From NCBI GenBank assembly GCA_964609675.1, contig CAZSRX010000025.1, forward strand, positions 1 through 64,000: DNA of 64,000 nt, read 5' to 3'. The DNA comes from CAZSRX01 sp964609675 [NCBI: uncultured Bacteroidota bacterium] (GTDB lineage: Bacteria; CLD3; SB21). Position numbers and translations under genes: made by a program. The notes below the pieces were generated by a model. The model had not been told where the DNA came from. It ran no database searches and saw only the letters and a list, made by a program, of their open reading frames with translations. The stretch's first letter is position 1. Each line of letters starts with the position of its first letter. Of this stretch, positions 36,493 through 45,267 are shown in pieces.

Positions 36493-36818
36493 ACCGTTTC
36501 CTTTCTATATTGTTTGTGTTTGAAAAGTTCTTTAAATAGTTCTTTCGCATCCTGCCAGTTTTCCTGATTGATACAGTATTTGATTTTTGGCGGGTTGATT
36601 TCGCCCTGGATCAATCCGGCGGCTTTCAGTTCCTTCAGATGTTCGGATAACGTCGAGCGCGCGATAGGCAGCAGTTCCGCCATATCCCCGCTGTAACAGC
36701 AGACGTTCTGGCGTGTGGCTAAATATTCCACAATAAAAACGCGCACGGGGTGGCTGAGCGCCTTAGCATAGCGTGCGATTTTTAACTGCGACTCCGTGTA
36801 ATGTTCTTCAATACTCAT
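36483..36818 (-). CDS. arsR: ArsR-family metalloregulator
   Basis: A 111-residue winged-helix repressor (ATG 36818; GTG 36824 is an alternative). Helix-turn-helix: LLPIARSTLSEHLKELKAAGLI. Adjacent Cys in QNVCCYSGD just before the recognition helix are the likely As(III) ligands, with a third possible in CINQ or the C-terminal VCT. The motif differs from the classical CVCDLC. It is an internal gene of the operon, so it can repress only by acting far upstream (see 53490-53511) or at an unseen internal promoter. Confidence 0.88.
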   Translation of the reverse strand: MSIEEHYTESQLKIARYAKALSHPVRVFIVEYLATRQNVCCYSGDMAELLPIARSTLSEHLKELKAAGLIQGEINPPKIKYCINQENWQDAKELFKELFKHKQYRKETVCT

Positions 36819-36845
36819 AATCACCTTTTTAATTTTACAGATATT

Positions 36846-37277
36846 TCATTGAATATCATGTTTTCTGAATTTCCTTGTTTTTAGTTTACATGAACACTGT
36901 CCGTTCAATTCATAATCCCGGTCGACGACCATCGGCATACCGTCGTTCAGCCATTCGAGTACGCCGCCGATCAGCGCCGCCGCGTTGGTATAACCGTTTT
37001 CTATCAGAAACATCACGAGCTCTTTACTGAAGGTCCCGGCATTATCGGCCAGGATCAGCGGTTTGTCTTTGGGCAACGTGGTATATGCATCCTTGAAATG
37101 CTTTACTGTAATATAGATGATGTTGGGTACATCGAATTGCCTGAAGTCCGTTTCATAATCCTCACGTAGATCGATCAGTACCGCGCTGTTCTTTAAAAAT
37201 TCATACGCCTGTTTGGGCGACAAACAGACCAGGTTGCCGTTCCGGTAACCTTTTCCCTGAAAAACATCTTCATTCAT
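36846..37277 (-). CDS. Rhodanese-like protein lacking the catalytic cysteine
   Basis: A 143-residue single rhodanese domain (SPKQAYEFLKNSAVLIDLRE, NIIYITVKHFKDAYTTLPKD, ALIGGVLEWLNDGMPM). The active-site loop, normally C.xG.R, reads LADNAGTFSKE, so the sulfur-carrying Cys is replaced by Asp. Two Cys lie instead in a basic tail (NGQCSCKLKTRK). It is therefore unlikely to transfer sulfur by the usual route and may bind a metalloid or act as an adaptor. It lies between arsR and the ACR3 gene. Confidence 0.83.
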   Translation of the reverse strand: MNEDVFQGKGYRNGNLVCLSPKQAYEFLKNSAVLIDLREDYETDFRQFDVPNIIYITVKHFKDAYTTLPKDKPLILADNAGTFSKELVMFLIENGYTNAAALIGGVLEWLNDGMPMVVDRDYELNGQCSCKLKTRKFRKHDIQ

Positions 37278-37293
37278 CGTGTCACTTTCTTAT

Positions 37294-38352
37294 TTATGCG
37301 GTTTCCGGAAAATATTTTTTCTTAAACCAAAGCGCGACATTCACCAGCATGATCAGCACCGGCACTTCGACCAACGGGCCGATTACAGTGGCAAAAGCCG
37401 CCTGCGAATCAATGGTAAAGACGGCAACAGCAACAGCAATAGCCAATTCAAAATCATTACTGCCCGCGGTAAACGCTACGGTCGTTGATTTTTCATAACC
37501 CGCTCCGATTTTTCGGGCAATGAAAAAAGTGATAAAAAACATTCCCGCAAAATAAAATAAATAAGGAATCGCCACGCGGATGACGTCCAGCGGCAACTCG
37601 ACAATTTTATCGCCTTTATACGAAAACATCACAAAGATCGTAAAAAGTAGTGCAATTGGTGTTATCACTGAAAGCCTGGGTATAAATTGTTTGTGGTACC
37701 ATTCCTTATTCTTAATCCGGATTAATGCGACTCGGGTGATGATACCACCAAGGAAAGGTATTCCGAGATAGATGAAAACCGTAACGGCAATTTCCCAAAT
37801 AGAAATATTAACCAGTATTCCCTTGAATCCGAACAGCGGCGGTAGAAAAGTTATAAATATATAAGCGTAAATGGAATACAAAAACACCTGAAAAATCGCG
37901 TTGAACGCGACCAATCCTGCGGCCAGTTCCGAATCGCCTTTCGCAAGATCATTCCATACCAGCACCATAGCAATACACCGCGCCAGACCTACAAGAATCA
38001 CGCCTACCATCATATCCGGCTTATCCGGCAGAAAAATCAATGCCAGAAAAAACATCACCAGCGGACCAATAATCCAGTTCTGAATCAGTGATAACGAAAG
38101 CAGTCGAATATTCTTAAACACCACAGGCAATTCTTCATACTTAACCTTAGCCAATGGCGGATACATCATCAAAATCAGTCCAATGGCAATAGGTATATTC
38201 GTGGTGCTTTCAGGCGAAGTTTTCAGCGAATCCCAGAATTTTGCGATGGGCGGATATAACCATCCCGCGGCAACGCCGATGAACATGGTAATAAAAATCC
38301 AAAGCGTCAGATACCGGTCAAAGAATGACAGTTGTCTGGATATAGAAGTCAT
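37294..38352 (-). CDS. acr3: Arsenite efflux permease, ACR3 family
   Basis: A 352-residue, ten-helix transporter that exports As(OH)3 in exchange for protons. Diagnostic sequences are present: the conserved Cys in [19 protein letters not shown] and the late [17 protein letters not shown]. Preceded by GAAGGAAA. It works with ArsC (arsenate to arsenite) at the start of the operon. Confidence 0.95.
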   Translation of the reverse strand: MTSISRQLSFFDRYLTLWIFITMFIGVAAGWLYPPIAKFWDSLKTSPESTTNIPIAIGLILMMYPPLAKVKYEELPVVFKNIRLLSLSLIQNWIIGPLVMFFLALIFLPDKPDMMVGVILVGLARCIAMVLVWNDLAKGDSELAAGLVAFNAIFQVFLYSIYAYIFITFLPPLFGFKGILVNISIWEIAVTVFIYLGIPFLGGIITRVALIRIKNKEWYHKQFIPRLSVITPIALLFTIFVMFSYKGDKIVELPLDVIRVAIPYLFYFAGMFFITFFIARKIGAGYEKSTTVAFTAGSNDFELAIAVAVAVFTIDSQAAFATVIGPLVEVPVLIMLVNVALWFKKKYFPETA

Positions 38353-38383
38353 GTTACGTTTCCTTCTGTTTTATGATTCATGA

Positions 38384-38806
38384 TTAATTTTTAATTTTTA
38401 ATCCTCTTTCCTGAAGTAATTTATGGATCTCGTCTTCCGGGAAAAATCCTTCATGCCGGAAAAACTCAACGCCTTTTTCATCCAGAAAAACCTGCGTAGG
38501 AATAACGCGGATTTTGTAATCGTCTGCGAAATGTTTCTGATCCTGCTGCCAGACGTCGTAAAACACGACCTCGATTTGTTCGCCGTATTTTTCCTCGATG
38601 GCTTTCATCACCGGCTGCATTTGCTGGCACGGAATACATCGTACGGAGCCGAGTTCAACAAACGTCACTTTCGGCTTTTCTTTTTTTGTTTGCTGAGTGG
38701 TTTTATTTTTCTGATCAGAAACCGCGGTATTCGCAACAGCTTCGTTTTTCCGGTTCTGACAGCTGATGATCAACAGCATCAGAATGGTTAATCCTACTTT
38801 GCGCAT
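38384..38806 (-). CDS. Thioredoxin-like lipoprotein
   Basis: A 140-residue lipoprotein (lipobox LIISC near residue 16), then a Lys/Thr/Gln-rich linker (to about residue 46) and a thioredoxin domain with SVRCIPCQQMQPVM and cis-Pro loop RVIPTQVFLDE. It is likely anchored on the outer face of the inner membrane or in the outer membrane and is the third exported or cytosolic CxxC protein of the operon. Probable role: keeping periplasmic thiols or ArsF reduced. Lies 31 nt before ACR3. Confidence 0.87.
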   Translation of the reverse strand: MRKVGLTILMLLIISCQNRKNEAVANTAVSDQKNKTTQQTKKEKPKVTFVELGSVRCIPCQQMQPVMKAIEEKYGEQIEVVFYDVWQQDQKHFADDYKIRVIPTQVFLDEKGVEFFRHEGFFPEDEIHKLLQERGLKIKN

Positions 38807-38833
38807 AGAATGGTTCTTTCTTTTTTTTAATGT

Positions 38834-39157
38834 TTATTGTTCAAGTAGAAATTTCAATGATTCGCTGACCGTATCATTCACGGTCGCCTGTTTCATATAT
38901 CTTGCGACTTGTATGGCTTCAACAATTTCCTCGTTGCTCACGCCGCTCTGTTTGGCCATTTTTGTCCACATCCGCGTACAGGTATCGCTGCCTAACGCCG
39001 CCGCCACGCCGATGCCAACCAGTAATTTGTATTTATTAGGCACCTTTTGATATTTTTCGTTTTCAAATAATAACGCTTTTTCGTCCATTTGATTCTTTGC
39101 GAATTCCGGGGCGAAATGGCTGAGCAATTCCATCGGGGTTTTGGTGTTTGGATTCAT
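38834..39157 (-). CDS. Carboxymuconolactone decarboxylase/AhpD-like protein
   Basis: A 107-residue helical protein with the CMD core (KYKLLVGIGVAAALGSDTCTRMW, SNEEIVEAIQVARYM). The usual AhpD CxxC-x3-H is not intact: only one Cys (DTCTRMW) and no following His are seen. It may still act as a small thiol protein. A strong AGGAG precedes it. AhpD-like genes are frequent in arsenic islands; their role there is unproven. Confidence 0.83.
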   Translation of the reverse strand: MNPNTKTPMELLSHFAPEFAKNQMDEKALLFENEKYQKVPNKYKLLVGIGVAAALGSDTCTRMWTKMAKQSGVSNEEIVEAIQVARYMKQATVNDTVSESLKFLLEQ

Positions 39158-39170
39158 GGATTTCTCCTGT

Positions 39171-40073
39171 TTAAATCACGGTTTTATTAATACATTTATC
39201 GCATTCAAACTGAAGGGTCGTGTGATTAATCCCGTATGTTTCATGGACGATGCTTTCGATCTGTTTCTGAATAATCATCGTCTCGCATACGGACATATTA
39301 TCCACATCAATGTGCGCTTCAAAATGCGTGTCACGGTCATTTAATTTCCATAAATGAACATGATGGATGTTGCGGACTCCGGGAATTTTTTCCAAACGGA
39401 TTTTTACATCATCAAGATTAATGTCCCCCGGAGCGAACATCATGATCACATCGATTGATTCCTTTACGATTTTATAAGCTTCTTTTAAAATATAGGCCGC
39501 AATCATAATGGTCAACAGCGGATCAATCCAATAAATATCATAGAAAAGGATAAACACCGCGCCGATAATGACGGCAAGACTGGATACGGCGTCGCTTAAC
39601 AAATGAAAATACGTCGCGCGGATGTTCAGGTTATTTTCGGATCCTTTTTTTAAAAGCAGCGTACCAGCTACATTGGCGATCAACCCTGCCGACGCCACGA
39701 TCAGCATTAAACCGCCGGTAACCGGTGCAGGATTGAAAAAACGCTCAACAGCCTCTTTGATTAAAAAGAAACAAATAATGATCAGCGTACTGGCGTTGAG
39801 TAAAGCGGCCAGAATTTCCGCGCGTTTCAGTCCGAAGGTATATTTTCGGGATTTTGGTTGCTTACTCAGACGTAGGGCTATGTAGGTAATAATGATCGCG
39901 ATCCCGTCGCTGAAATTATGCATCGCGTCGGAAATGAGCGACAAGCTTCCCGAGAAGATACCGCCGATGATTTCCGCGATCGTGATGATAAAGTTCAGCA
40001 CCATCGTTATAAAAAGGTTTCTGGCGGATGTTTCCCCTGTATGGCTATGGGCGTGAGTGCGCGGTTGGGTCAA
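39171..40073 (-). CDS. Cation diffusion facilitator (CDF) exporter
   Basis: A 300-residue CzcD-like exporter with six helices and a cytoplasmic domain. Metal-site pairs HNFSD (helix II) and HLLSD (helix V) are intact, indicating Zn, Cd or Co transport. The N-terminus is His-rich (THAHSHTGE). The C-terminal domain has HHVHLWKLNDRDTHFEAHIDV; two extra Cys near the end (FECDKCINKTVI) could bind thiophilic metal. Start is TTG at 40073. Confidence 0.92.
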   Translation of the reverse strand: MTQPRTHAHSHTGETSARNLFITMVLNFIITIAEIIGGIFSGSLSLISDAMHNFSDGIAIIITYIALRLSKQPKSRKYTFGLKRAEILAALLNASTLIIICFFLIKEAVERFFNPAPVTGGLMLIVASAGLIANVAGTLLLKKGSENNLNIRATYFHLLSDAVSSLAVIIGAVFILFYDIYWIDPLLTIMIAAYILKEAYKIVKESIDVIMMFAPGDINLDDVKIRLEKIPGVRNIHHVHLWKLNDRDTHFEAHIDVDNMSVCETMIIQKQIESIVHETYGINHTTLQFECDKCINKTVI

Positions 40074-40146
40074 GTTTGTTTCTTTCTGGTTTCAATTTAT
40101 TGGCGAAAGTATTGTAAAATCCCGTGTGAACTTCAAATGTAAAATG

Positions 40147-40926
40147 TCATCCTTTCAATTTTTGATACAGCGCTTCCAGTTTGGACCGGTAGATATTTTT
40201 AATCGCGGTTTCTTCATCGGCCAGCGGTTTGACCGGAATTAAATCCATAATCGCCTCAGCGGACAAGCCCGACTGATAAAGCGTTTTCACGGCTCCCATG
40301 GTCATGTTCAGGACGGCCTCTTTCGATTCTTGCTGAGACAGGCCGAACGATTGGGCCAACGATTCCAATTCGCGTAACTGGAACCACAGGTAGGTGGGGC
40401 CCATGGCGGCGATGACCGCGTACGCTTCCAGTTTTTTTTCTTCCACTACCGGGCAAGCGCCGAAAGCGTCAAACCATTTTAATAATTCTTTTTTTTCCGA
40501 CGCCGGGAATTCTTCCGCGAAGGCCACCGGATTAAAACCGCTGTTCATCACCGATGGCGCGTTGGGAATCATGCGCACGACGCGGCGAAATCCGTTTGTT
40601 TGCTCCCTGATCCGGGCTATCGTCACCTTGGGCGCCAGCGACACCAGTACGGCATCCGGTTTGAGCGCCGTTTTTATTTCTTTCAGCGCATCGCCGATCT
40701 GCGGGATATGAAGGGCCATGAAGACGACATCGCATCCGGCCGGCTTCAGATTCTCCTGACCGGCGGTGTGCACATCGGGATACTGTCCTTTGATTGATTC
40801 AAGAACATCCTTGCTGATATCACTGACCGTGACGGAGTCCGGCCATTGTCCGGCCCGCTTCCATGCGCCGAGCAGAATGCGTGTCACTCTTCCGCCGCCA
40901 ATAAATCCCACGCTTCGTGAATTCAT
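40147..40926 (-). CDS. Pyrroline-5-carboxylate reductase-like oxidoreductase
   Basis: About 259 residues from ATG 40926. N-terminal NAD(P)-binding motif SVGFIGGGRVTRILLGAW, then VRMIPNAPSVMNSGFNPVAF and a C-terminal helical P5CR-type dimer domain (AAMGPTYLWFQLRELESLAQSFG). It resembles ProC but is a divergent paralogue: the usual Ser/Thr-rich GVTAG region is not seen. Proline synthesis is unlikely here; it overlaps the DGC gene (ATGA) in the middle of a metalloid operon, so it may reduce another imine or carbonyl. Substrate unknown. Confidence 0.83.
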   Translation of the reverse strand: MNSRSVGFIGGGRVTRILLGAWKRAGQWPDSVTVSDISKDVLESIKGQYPDVHTAGQENLKPAGCDVVFMALHIPQIGDALKEIKTALKPDAVLVSLAPKVTIARIREQTNGFRRVVRMIPNAPSVMNSGFNPVAFAEEFPASEKKELLKWFDAFGACPVVEEKKLEAYAVIAAMGPTYLWFQLRELESLAQSFGLSQQESKEAVLNMTMGAVKTLYQSGLSAEAIMDLIPVKPLADEETAIKNIYRSKLEALYQKLKG

Positions 40927-41426
40927 AAAATTATCTCCGTGATTAATATTTCCTGTCCATTCAATAAAAACTTGTTTAACCAACAAAAGGACATTATCCG
41001 TAAAACCCGCATTGACCTCAACATTGAAATAATCGCCGCCGGCATCACCGACCGCATTAAACGATTAATTTTTATGACCAGGTTTTTAATATGCGAAATG
41101 ATTGCATCCGTTTTTTCATCACAAAAAGGCGTTTGCCCTTTCACAATGCCAAAGTCGGTTGTATGGATATGGATGATGTTCCGAATGCCTTCGCGGGCGA
41201 GTAATTTTTCCGCGCAATTCACCGGACAACCGTCCAGCACGACAATCGGGTTTGGGTTCTCAAGGATGTTTTTTACCAGCGCCGGATCGCCGACGGCGAT
41301 TTTGGCGAGACAAATCATTTTCGACTCGCCGCTGTCGGAAAACCGCCGCGCCACTTCATCGGCGTACTTGCCGGTATTCGAGGCGCCGCTGCAACTGACA
41401 ATCTGAAATAGGGAATCGGAAGCCAT
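40923..41426 (-). CDS. DGC-domain putative zinc-binding protein (copy 2)
   Basis: A 167-residue protein. The first ~120 residues match DGC: IVSCSGASNTGKYADE, MICLAKIAVG, VVLDGCPVNCAEKLL and TPFCDEK. The last ~45 residues (RLMRSVMPAAIISMLRS, FCWLNKFL) are hydrophobic, not in other DGC proteins such as the copy at 33191, and may reflect a frameshift near the 3' end. It overlaps the P5CR-like gene by 4 nt. AAGGA precedes the ATG. Confidence 0.8.
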   Translation of the reverse strand: MASDSLFQIVSCSGASNTGKYADEVARRFSDSGESKMICLAKIAVGDPALVKNILENPNPIVVLDGCPVNCAEKLLAREGIRNIIHIHTTDFGIVKGQTPFCDEKTDAIISHIKNLVIKINRLMRSVMPAAIISMLRSMRVLRIMSFCWLNKFLLNGQEILITEIIL

Positions 41427-41501
41427 GTCGGAAAATCCTTTTTTTCATCGGTTCCTTGAGTCCCGCCCGGAGGTAGCACTCACGAAACCGTCGTTGGATA
41501 T

Positions 41502-42104
41502 TTATTTAGCGGCGCAATCGATGCAGACTTTTTTGTCGCCTTTGATTCTGCCGTACTGCATCACGGTCATTTCACCGCATGCTTCGCAGACAAACCCGTC
41601 AAAACTGTCCGTGTGCGGTTCGAGTTTGTAGTCAAATACCGGCGAAATATTCAGCAACATTTCATCCGACGCGTTCATTACACCGTCAACCAGCGGATGG
41701 ACTATTTCTTCGGGGACCTGACTGGCCGGAATGCCTTTTTCACGGTAATCCTTAAAAAAGGCGGATTGCTTATTTTTAAGCATCGCTTCGGCCTTGGGCG
41801 TCACGCGTACCGCTTTACCGGTTTTCCGGTCAACCAGCGTTACGGCCCATTTGCCTTTATGCGTTTTCCGGATATTCCCTTTACCGAAGGTGGTACCCAT
41901 TATTACCTGTAAACCATCGCCATAACAAGTGGCGCAATGATCGTCGCCCAGGTCCACGAAGGCGACCAGTTGCCCGTCTTTGGCTCTTTCAACGCCCAGC
42001 GCATTCATCGCGGCCGCGCCAGCCCTTAATCCCATGGGCATGGCGGGACATTTATGACCATGAAATTTTTGTCCGAATTCGAGCCATTCTTTTGGATTAA
42101 TCAT
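41502..42104 (-). CDS. FmdE-family protein with zinc ribbon (copy 1)
   Basis: A 200-residue protein. FmdE domain (about 1-140): KFHGHKCPAMPMGLRAG, DDHCATCYGDGLQV and TFGKGN; then a C4 zinc ribbon (about 165-198; CEACGE, CIDCAAK). FmdE was named from formylmethanofuran dehydrogenase operons, but in most bacteria its role is unknown; the HGH.CP motif binds metal. No formylmethanofuran or molybdopterin genes are near. AAAGGAG precedes it. Confidence 0.87.
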   Translation of the reverse strand: MINPKEWLEFGQKFHGHKCPAMPMGLRAGAAAMNALGVERAKDGQLVAFVDLGDDHCATCYGDGLQVIMGTTFGKGNIRKTHKGKWAVTLVDRKTGKAVRVTPKAEAMLKNKQSAFFKDYREKGIPASQVPEEIVHPLVDGVMNASDEMLLNISPVFDYKLEPHTDSFDGFVCEACGEMTVMQYGRIKGDKKVCIDCAAK

Positions 42105-42125
42105 AACAACATCTCCTTTAAATTA

Positions 42126-43118
42126 TTAATTAAACATCACCTGAAATTGAATTTCACCAAGATAATGCCGTTTTAAGGCGGATTGAGTTTTGCCATCCGC
42201 CATCAGTTTTGTTTTGTCGGTAAAATAATAATTTAAACCGGTTCCATACCATGCGGCATTCATTGTCAGAGGATTCCGATCGCAATATTTATCCATGAAC
42301 GCGGTCATCTGCAACTTAGGTAACACATAGAGCGTGGCCAGGCCGTAATAGCCCCAGGCGCGGTCGTTGCGGATATCCGCATGTGCGTATTCAGCCTGAA
42401 AGCCAAAGCTTTTATACTGAATCTGGCATTCTGCTCCCCACCGGTAATCGTTTCCGGTAATACGCTGTCCGGAAGGAAATATATTATTCATCGTGATCGC
42501 GTATGCGTACCGATAAGCGGCCGAAACGCCCGTTTGAACCATCCTGTCCTTCCGCCTGAGCCAGGTCCACTGAACATGCGAGGTATAGAGCAGATGCGCA
42601 TCTTTATTTCGACCCGGCGGTTCAAGATTGGCGTTAAAGCAACCAAGACTGACATGCACGGGACCCTGTTCCGGCTGTAAGGTCACCTGCGCACCCACTT
42701 GCCTGGCCATCGATTGCGAACCATGAATCAACCCGTTGATCACCATGGCCCGCTCGAGTACGGGAATTACGTAATCCGGCTGCATACGCTGAAGCATAAA
42801 ATCCGGCACAAACCGTCCGACGCGGAAAAATCCCCATCCGGTAAAATGAATATCCGCGAACGCATCCTGAAACATAAAGCCTTCGTCTTTATTTGAGCGG
42901 TACACGAGTTGAATTTTATAGAAAATATAGTCCAGTCCGGGCGCTTTTCCGTCAACCCATAATTTAGCGCGGCGGATCATAAAATCGCGCGTCGAATCGA
43001 AATCGGCGCTGAAGCGGGTCTGAATGTAACCGTGCCAGTCCGGTCCGGTATTTTGCGCCCCAAGGCATGGAACTTCACATCCCAGCAACATAAGCAGAAG
43101 CACCCCGAACCGCCGCAT
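42126..43118 (-). CDS. OprO/OprP-like outer-membrane porin
   Basis: A 330-residue protein: signal peptide (1-20, ending LGAQ), start of the barrel WHGYIQTRFSADFD, then IRRAKLWVDGKAPG, FMFQDAFADIHF, FFRVGRFVPDF, and a terminal barrel strand ending FQVMFN with final aromatic residue. This is the layout of phosphate-selective porin O/P. It overlaps the tauE-like stop by one base, so it likely supplies the outer-membrane route for the anion handled by that transporter. Arsenate or another oxyanion are candidates, by inference. Confidence 0.83.
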   Translation of the reverse strand: MRRFGVLLLMLLGCEVPCLGAQNTGPDWHGYIQTRFSADFDSTRDFMIRRAKLWVDGKAPGLDYIFYKIQLVYRSNKDEGFMFQDAFADIHFTGWGFFRVGRFVPDFMLQRMQPDYVIPVLERAMVINGLIHGSQSMARQVGAQVTLQPEQGPVHVSLGCFNANLEPPGRNKDAHLLYTSHVQWTWLRRKDRMVQTGVSAAYRYAYAITMNNIFPSGQRITGNDYRWGAECQIQYKSFGFQAEYAHADIRNDRAWGYYGLATLYVLPKLQMTAFMDKYCDRNPLTMNAAWYGTGLNYYFTDKTKLMADGKTQSALKRHYLGEIQFQVMFN

Positions 43119-43867
43119 TAAAACACCCCCCAGACTAATTTCATGGCAATGGCCAGCAGGACGATCGCATAAATCTGCTTAACTAATTTCGGTTTGGCCC
43201 TACCGGACATAAACATGCCGCCGAACTGGGATCCGATGATGACCGCTATGACAACGAGCGCCGTTACGGTCCAGTTGAAACGGCCTTCGGCCATATGTCC
43301 CAGATAGCCGGAAAAGGATGAGAACGTAACCACGAACGCCGTTGTGGCAGCGGCGACTTTGGTTTTATAACCCATCCACATTAAGATTGGCGCGATGATA
43401 AATCCGCCGCCGATGCCCAGCATTCCGCCGATGCCACCCGCCAATGCGCCAACCGCGGCGCCTATCAGGGAGCGTTTGACCAGCGGCATCATGATTTCCG
43501 GCTCGCTCTGATTTGAAGTCCACATCATCCGTATCGCCGCGATCACTACCATGATGGCAAAGGCAATCATTAAATAGTCAACGGAAACAAACCGCGCCAG
43601 ATAAGCGCCCAGCGGGGCAAAGATTAACGCGGCCGTCGCCATCGCCGCGCCGCCCTTCCAGTCAACCAGTTTCTTCCGGGCGAAAGGAATCAGCGCCAGC
43701 AAAGTGTTCAACCCGTTGAGCAGAAGACCCAATGGTATCGCGACTTCTTTGACATCAAAACCGGCCCATTTTAAAACCGGAACATAAACCATACCCCCGC
43801 CCAGACCGAGCATCGCGAAAAGAAACGATGCGGCTAATATTATCAGAGTAACCAGCGCGTAGGTCAT
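43118..43867 (-). CDS. TauE/SafE-family anion exporter
   Basis: A 249-residue, eight-helix membrane protein with two related halves: FLFAMLGLGGGMVYVPVL near the start and ALAGGIGGMLGIGGGFIIAPIL in the middle. The family carries sulfite, sulfoacetate and other sulfur anions. AAAGGA lies upstream. It lies between an FmdE gene and a porin; together they suggest movement of a sulfur or metalloid anion across both membranes. Confidence 0.9.
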   Translation of the reverse strand: MTYALVTLIILAASFLFAMLGLGGGMVYVPVLKWAGFDVKEVAIPLGLLLNGLNTLLALIPFARKKLVDWKGGAAMATAALIFAPLGAYLARFVSVDYLMIAFAIMVVIAAIRMMWTSNQSEPEIMMPLVKRSLIGAAVGALAGGIGGMLGIGGGFIIAPILMWMGYKTKVAAATTAFVVTFSSFSGYLGHMAEGRFNWTVTALVVIAVIIGSQFGGMFMSGRAKPKLVKQIYAIVLLAIAMKLVWGVF

Positions 43868-43877
43868 GAATTATCCT

Positions 43878-44504
43878 TTATATCCTTGGGGTTTCCACCG
43901 TGAACTCATCGTTTCGGTGTCCGGCGCAAGGAATGCAGGTATTTTTGCCGTCCTTCACGCGCAAATACCGTTCAAACACATATTCGCCGCAAATTTCGCA
44001 TTTATGTTTATTAAACGATCCTTTAACCGGCGCGTATTTGAAATCGGGCAGTACCGTAACTGTAAAGAGTTCCTCATCGGATGCGTTTAAAACCATGTTA
44101 ATGATATCTAAACGGATGTTTTCGGGAATCTGGGAAGGCTCAATGCCTTGTTTACGGAATTTAAAAAATTCATGCGGCGCCAGTTTATCCTGAAATTCAT
44201 TTTTCAGGGCGATGCGCACGGCATCTTTTACCCCGGGATACCAGAAGGTCGCGGCGATCTTGCCATAATAGAGTTTTTCGATCATGCCTTTCCCGAACGT
44301 GGCGCCGGTCGCCGACATAAGCCCATCCTGCATACAGCCTTGCGGATGGCCAATGCCCATTTCGGAAAAGATATGCATCTGATGATCCAGACTTTTGGAA
44401 ACACCAAGTTTGGATAACGCTAACGAGCCCATGCGATATCCGATGGGCATGAACGGACAGCGATGTCCGTGAAATTCGAAGGTCCAGTCAGGCAGATTAA
44501 ACAT
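43878..44504 (-). CDS. FmdE-family protein with zinc ribbon (copy 2)
   Basis: About 208 residues from ATG 44504 (AAAGGA six bases upstream). FmdE domain with FEFHGHRCPFMPIGYRMG and GHPQGCMQDGLMSATGATFGKG, then a C4 zinc ribbon (CEICGEYVFERYL, CIPCAGH). It is clearly paralogous to the protein at 41502 but diverged (for example DDHCATC against HPQGCMQ). Two different FmdE proteins in one operon suggest a heteromer or two steps on related substrates. Confidence 0.86.
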   Translation of the reverse strand: MFNLPDWTFEFHGHRCPFMPIGYRMGSLALSKLGVSKSLDHQMHIFSEMGIGHPQGCMQDGLMSATGATFGKGMIEKLYYGKIAATFWYPGVKDAVRIALKNEFQDKLAPHEFFKFRKQGIEPSQIPENIRLDIINMVLNASDEELFTVTVLPDFKYAPVKGSFNKHKCEICGEYVFERYLRVKDGKNTCIPCAGHRNDEFTVETPRI

Positions 44505-44538
44505 AGGAAATCCTTTCAAGGTTCGTTAAAAAACACCA

Positions 44539-45258
44539 TCAGGCTTTCCTGTTGACAAAAGCCTGATACACATTCTTGGCTCTCGATCGCGGAATGGCCT
44601 GATTTTGAAGATACTCCAGATTCGCAGTGACGACAGGGAGTTTAGACCCCGGAAAACCCAGTAACGCTTCATTTGTCTGCGCGTCGGTCGCGTCCCGGCA
44701 GCCGTAGCAACCGAAACTCATATTGATTTTTTGCGTGAGAAACGGAAGCACGGCCGAATCCACGCATACGGCCTGTAGAATACTGGTGCTGAATTCCAGA
44801 CGTCCGCCGTTTTCATTGAGATAAGCCAGAGCGATCCACATCAGTTTTTCGGGTTCGTCTTCGATGATCACGACATCCGGACAGGAATCGAATGCGTCGA
44901 GCGGTTTGATTTCAACGGCGGTATACCGGCCTAATTCCAATCTGGGCATGGTGTTCATTACATGCATTCCGGCGCTTTTCTCTTTAAAAATCCCATAGCC
45001 GCATAACATCGAACCGTCCTGTAAATTGGGCGGCAATGGTTTAAAGCCCATCGCCGCGGCGGCGGCCGGACAGGTAATATGATCCTTCGTAACCGTTATG
45101 TTGTGTCCTTTTCGCGCCTGCATCACCGCCTGACAAAAACGATAGTCGCGCTCAGCAATCTGCGCCGTTGAGGTTTCAACAAACTGCACGCCTACCGGCG
45201 ACGTGTGTAAACCAACGGTACGGCTTAATACTTCCGCGTATTTTTGGTTTTCCTTCAT
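44539..45258 (-). CDS. DUF169 protein
   Basis: A 239-residue soluble DUF169 protein. Conserved Cys occur in RFCQAVMQA, ITCPAAAAAMGF, MLCGYGIF and SFGCYGCRDAT, so it probably binds a metal or cluster. Near the start, GLHTSPVGVQFV is typical of the family. DUF169 proteins are of unknown function and are often near FmdE or metal genes in anaerobes, matching this locus. It is 34 nt before the FmdE gene. Confidence 0.87.
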   Translation of the reverse strand: MKENQKYAEVLSRTVGLHTSPVGVQFVETSTAQIAERDYRFCQAVMQARKGHNITVTKDHITCPAAAAAMGFKPLPPNLQDGSMLCGYGIFKEKSAGMHVMNTMPRLELGRYTAVEIKPLDAFDSCPDVVIIEDEPEKLMWIALAYLNENGGRLEFSTSILQAVCVDSAVLPFLTQKINMSFGCYGCRDATDAQTNEALLGFPGSKLPVVTANLEYLQNQAIPRSRAKNVYQAFVNRKA

Positions 45259-45267
45259 TTCATTTCT

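Noticed and set aside
40147-40926. Biosynthetic proC
   Set aside because: The sequence is divergent from standard ProC and is embedded in a metalloid operon with translational coupling to a DGC gene; a proline role has no support from neighbours.
44539-45258. Formylmethanofuran/molybdopterin enzyme system suggested by FmdE and DUF169
   Set aside because: No Fmd/Fwd catalytic subunits, molybdopterin biosynthesis or methanofuran genes occur in the window; FmdE domains are common in unrelated contexts.
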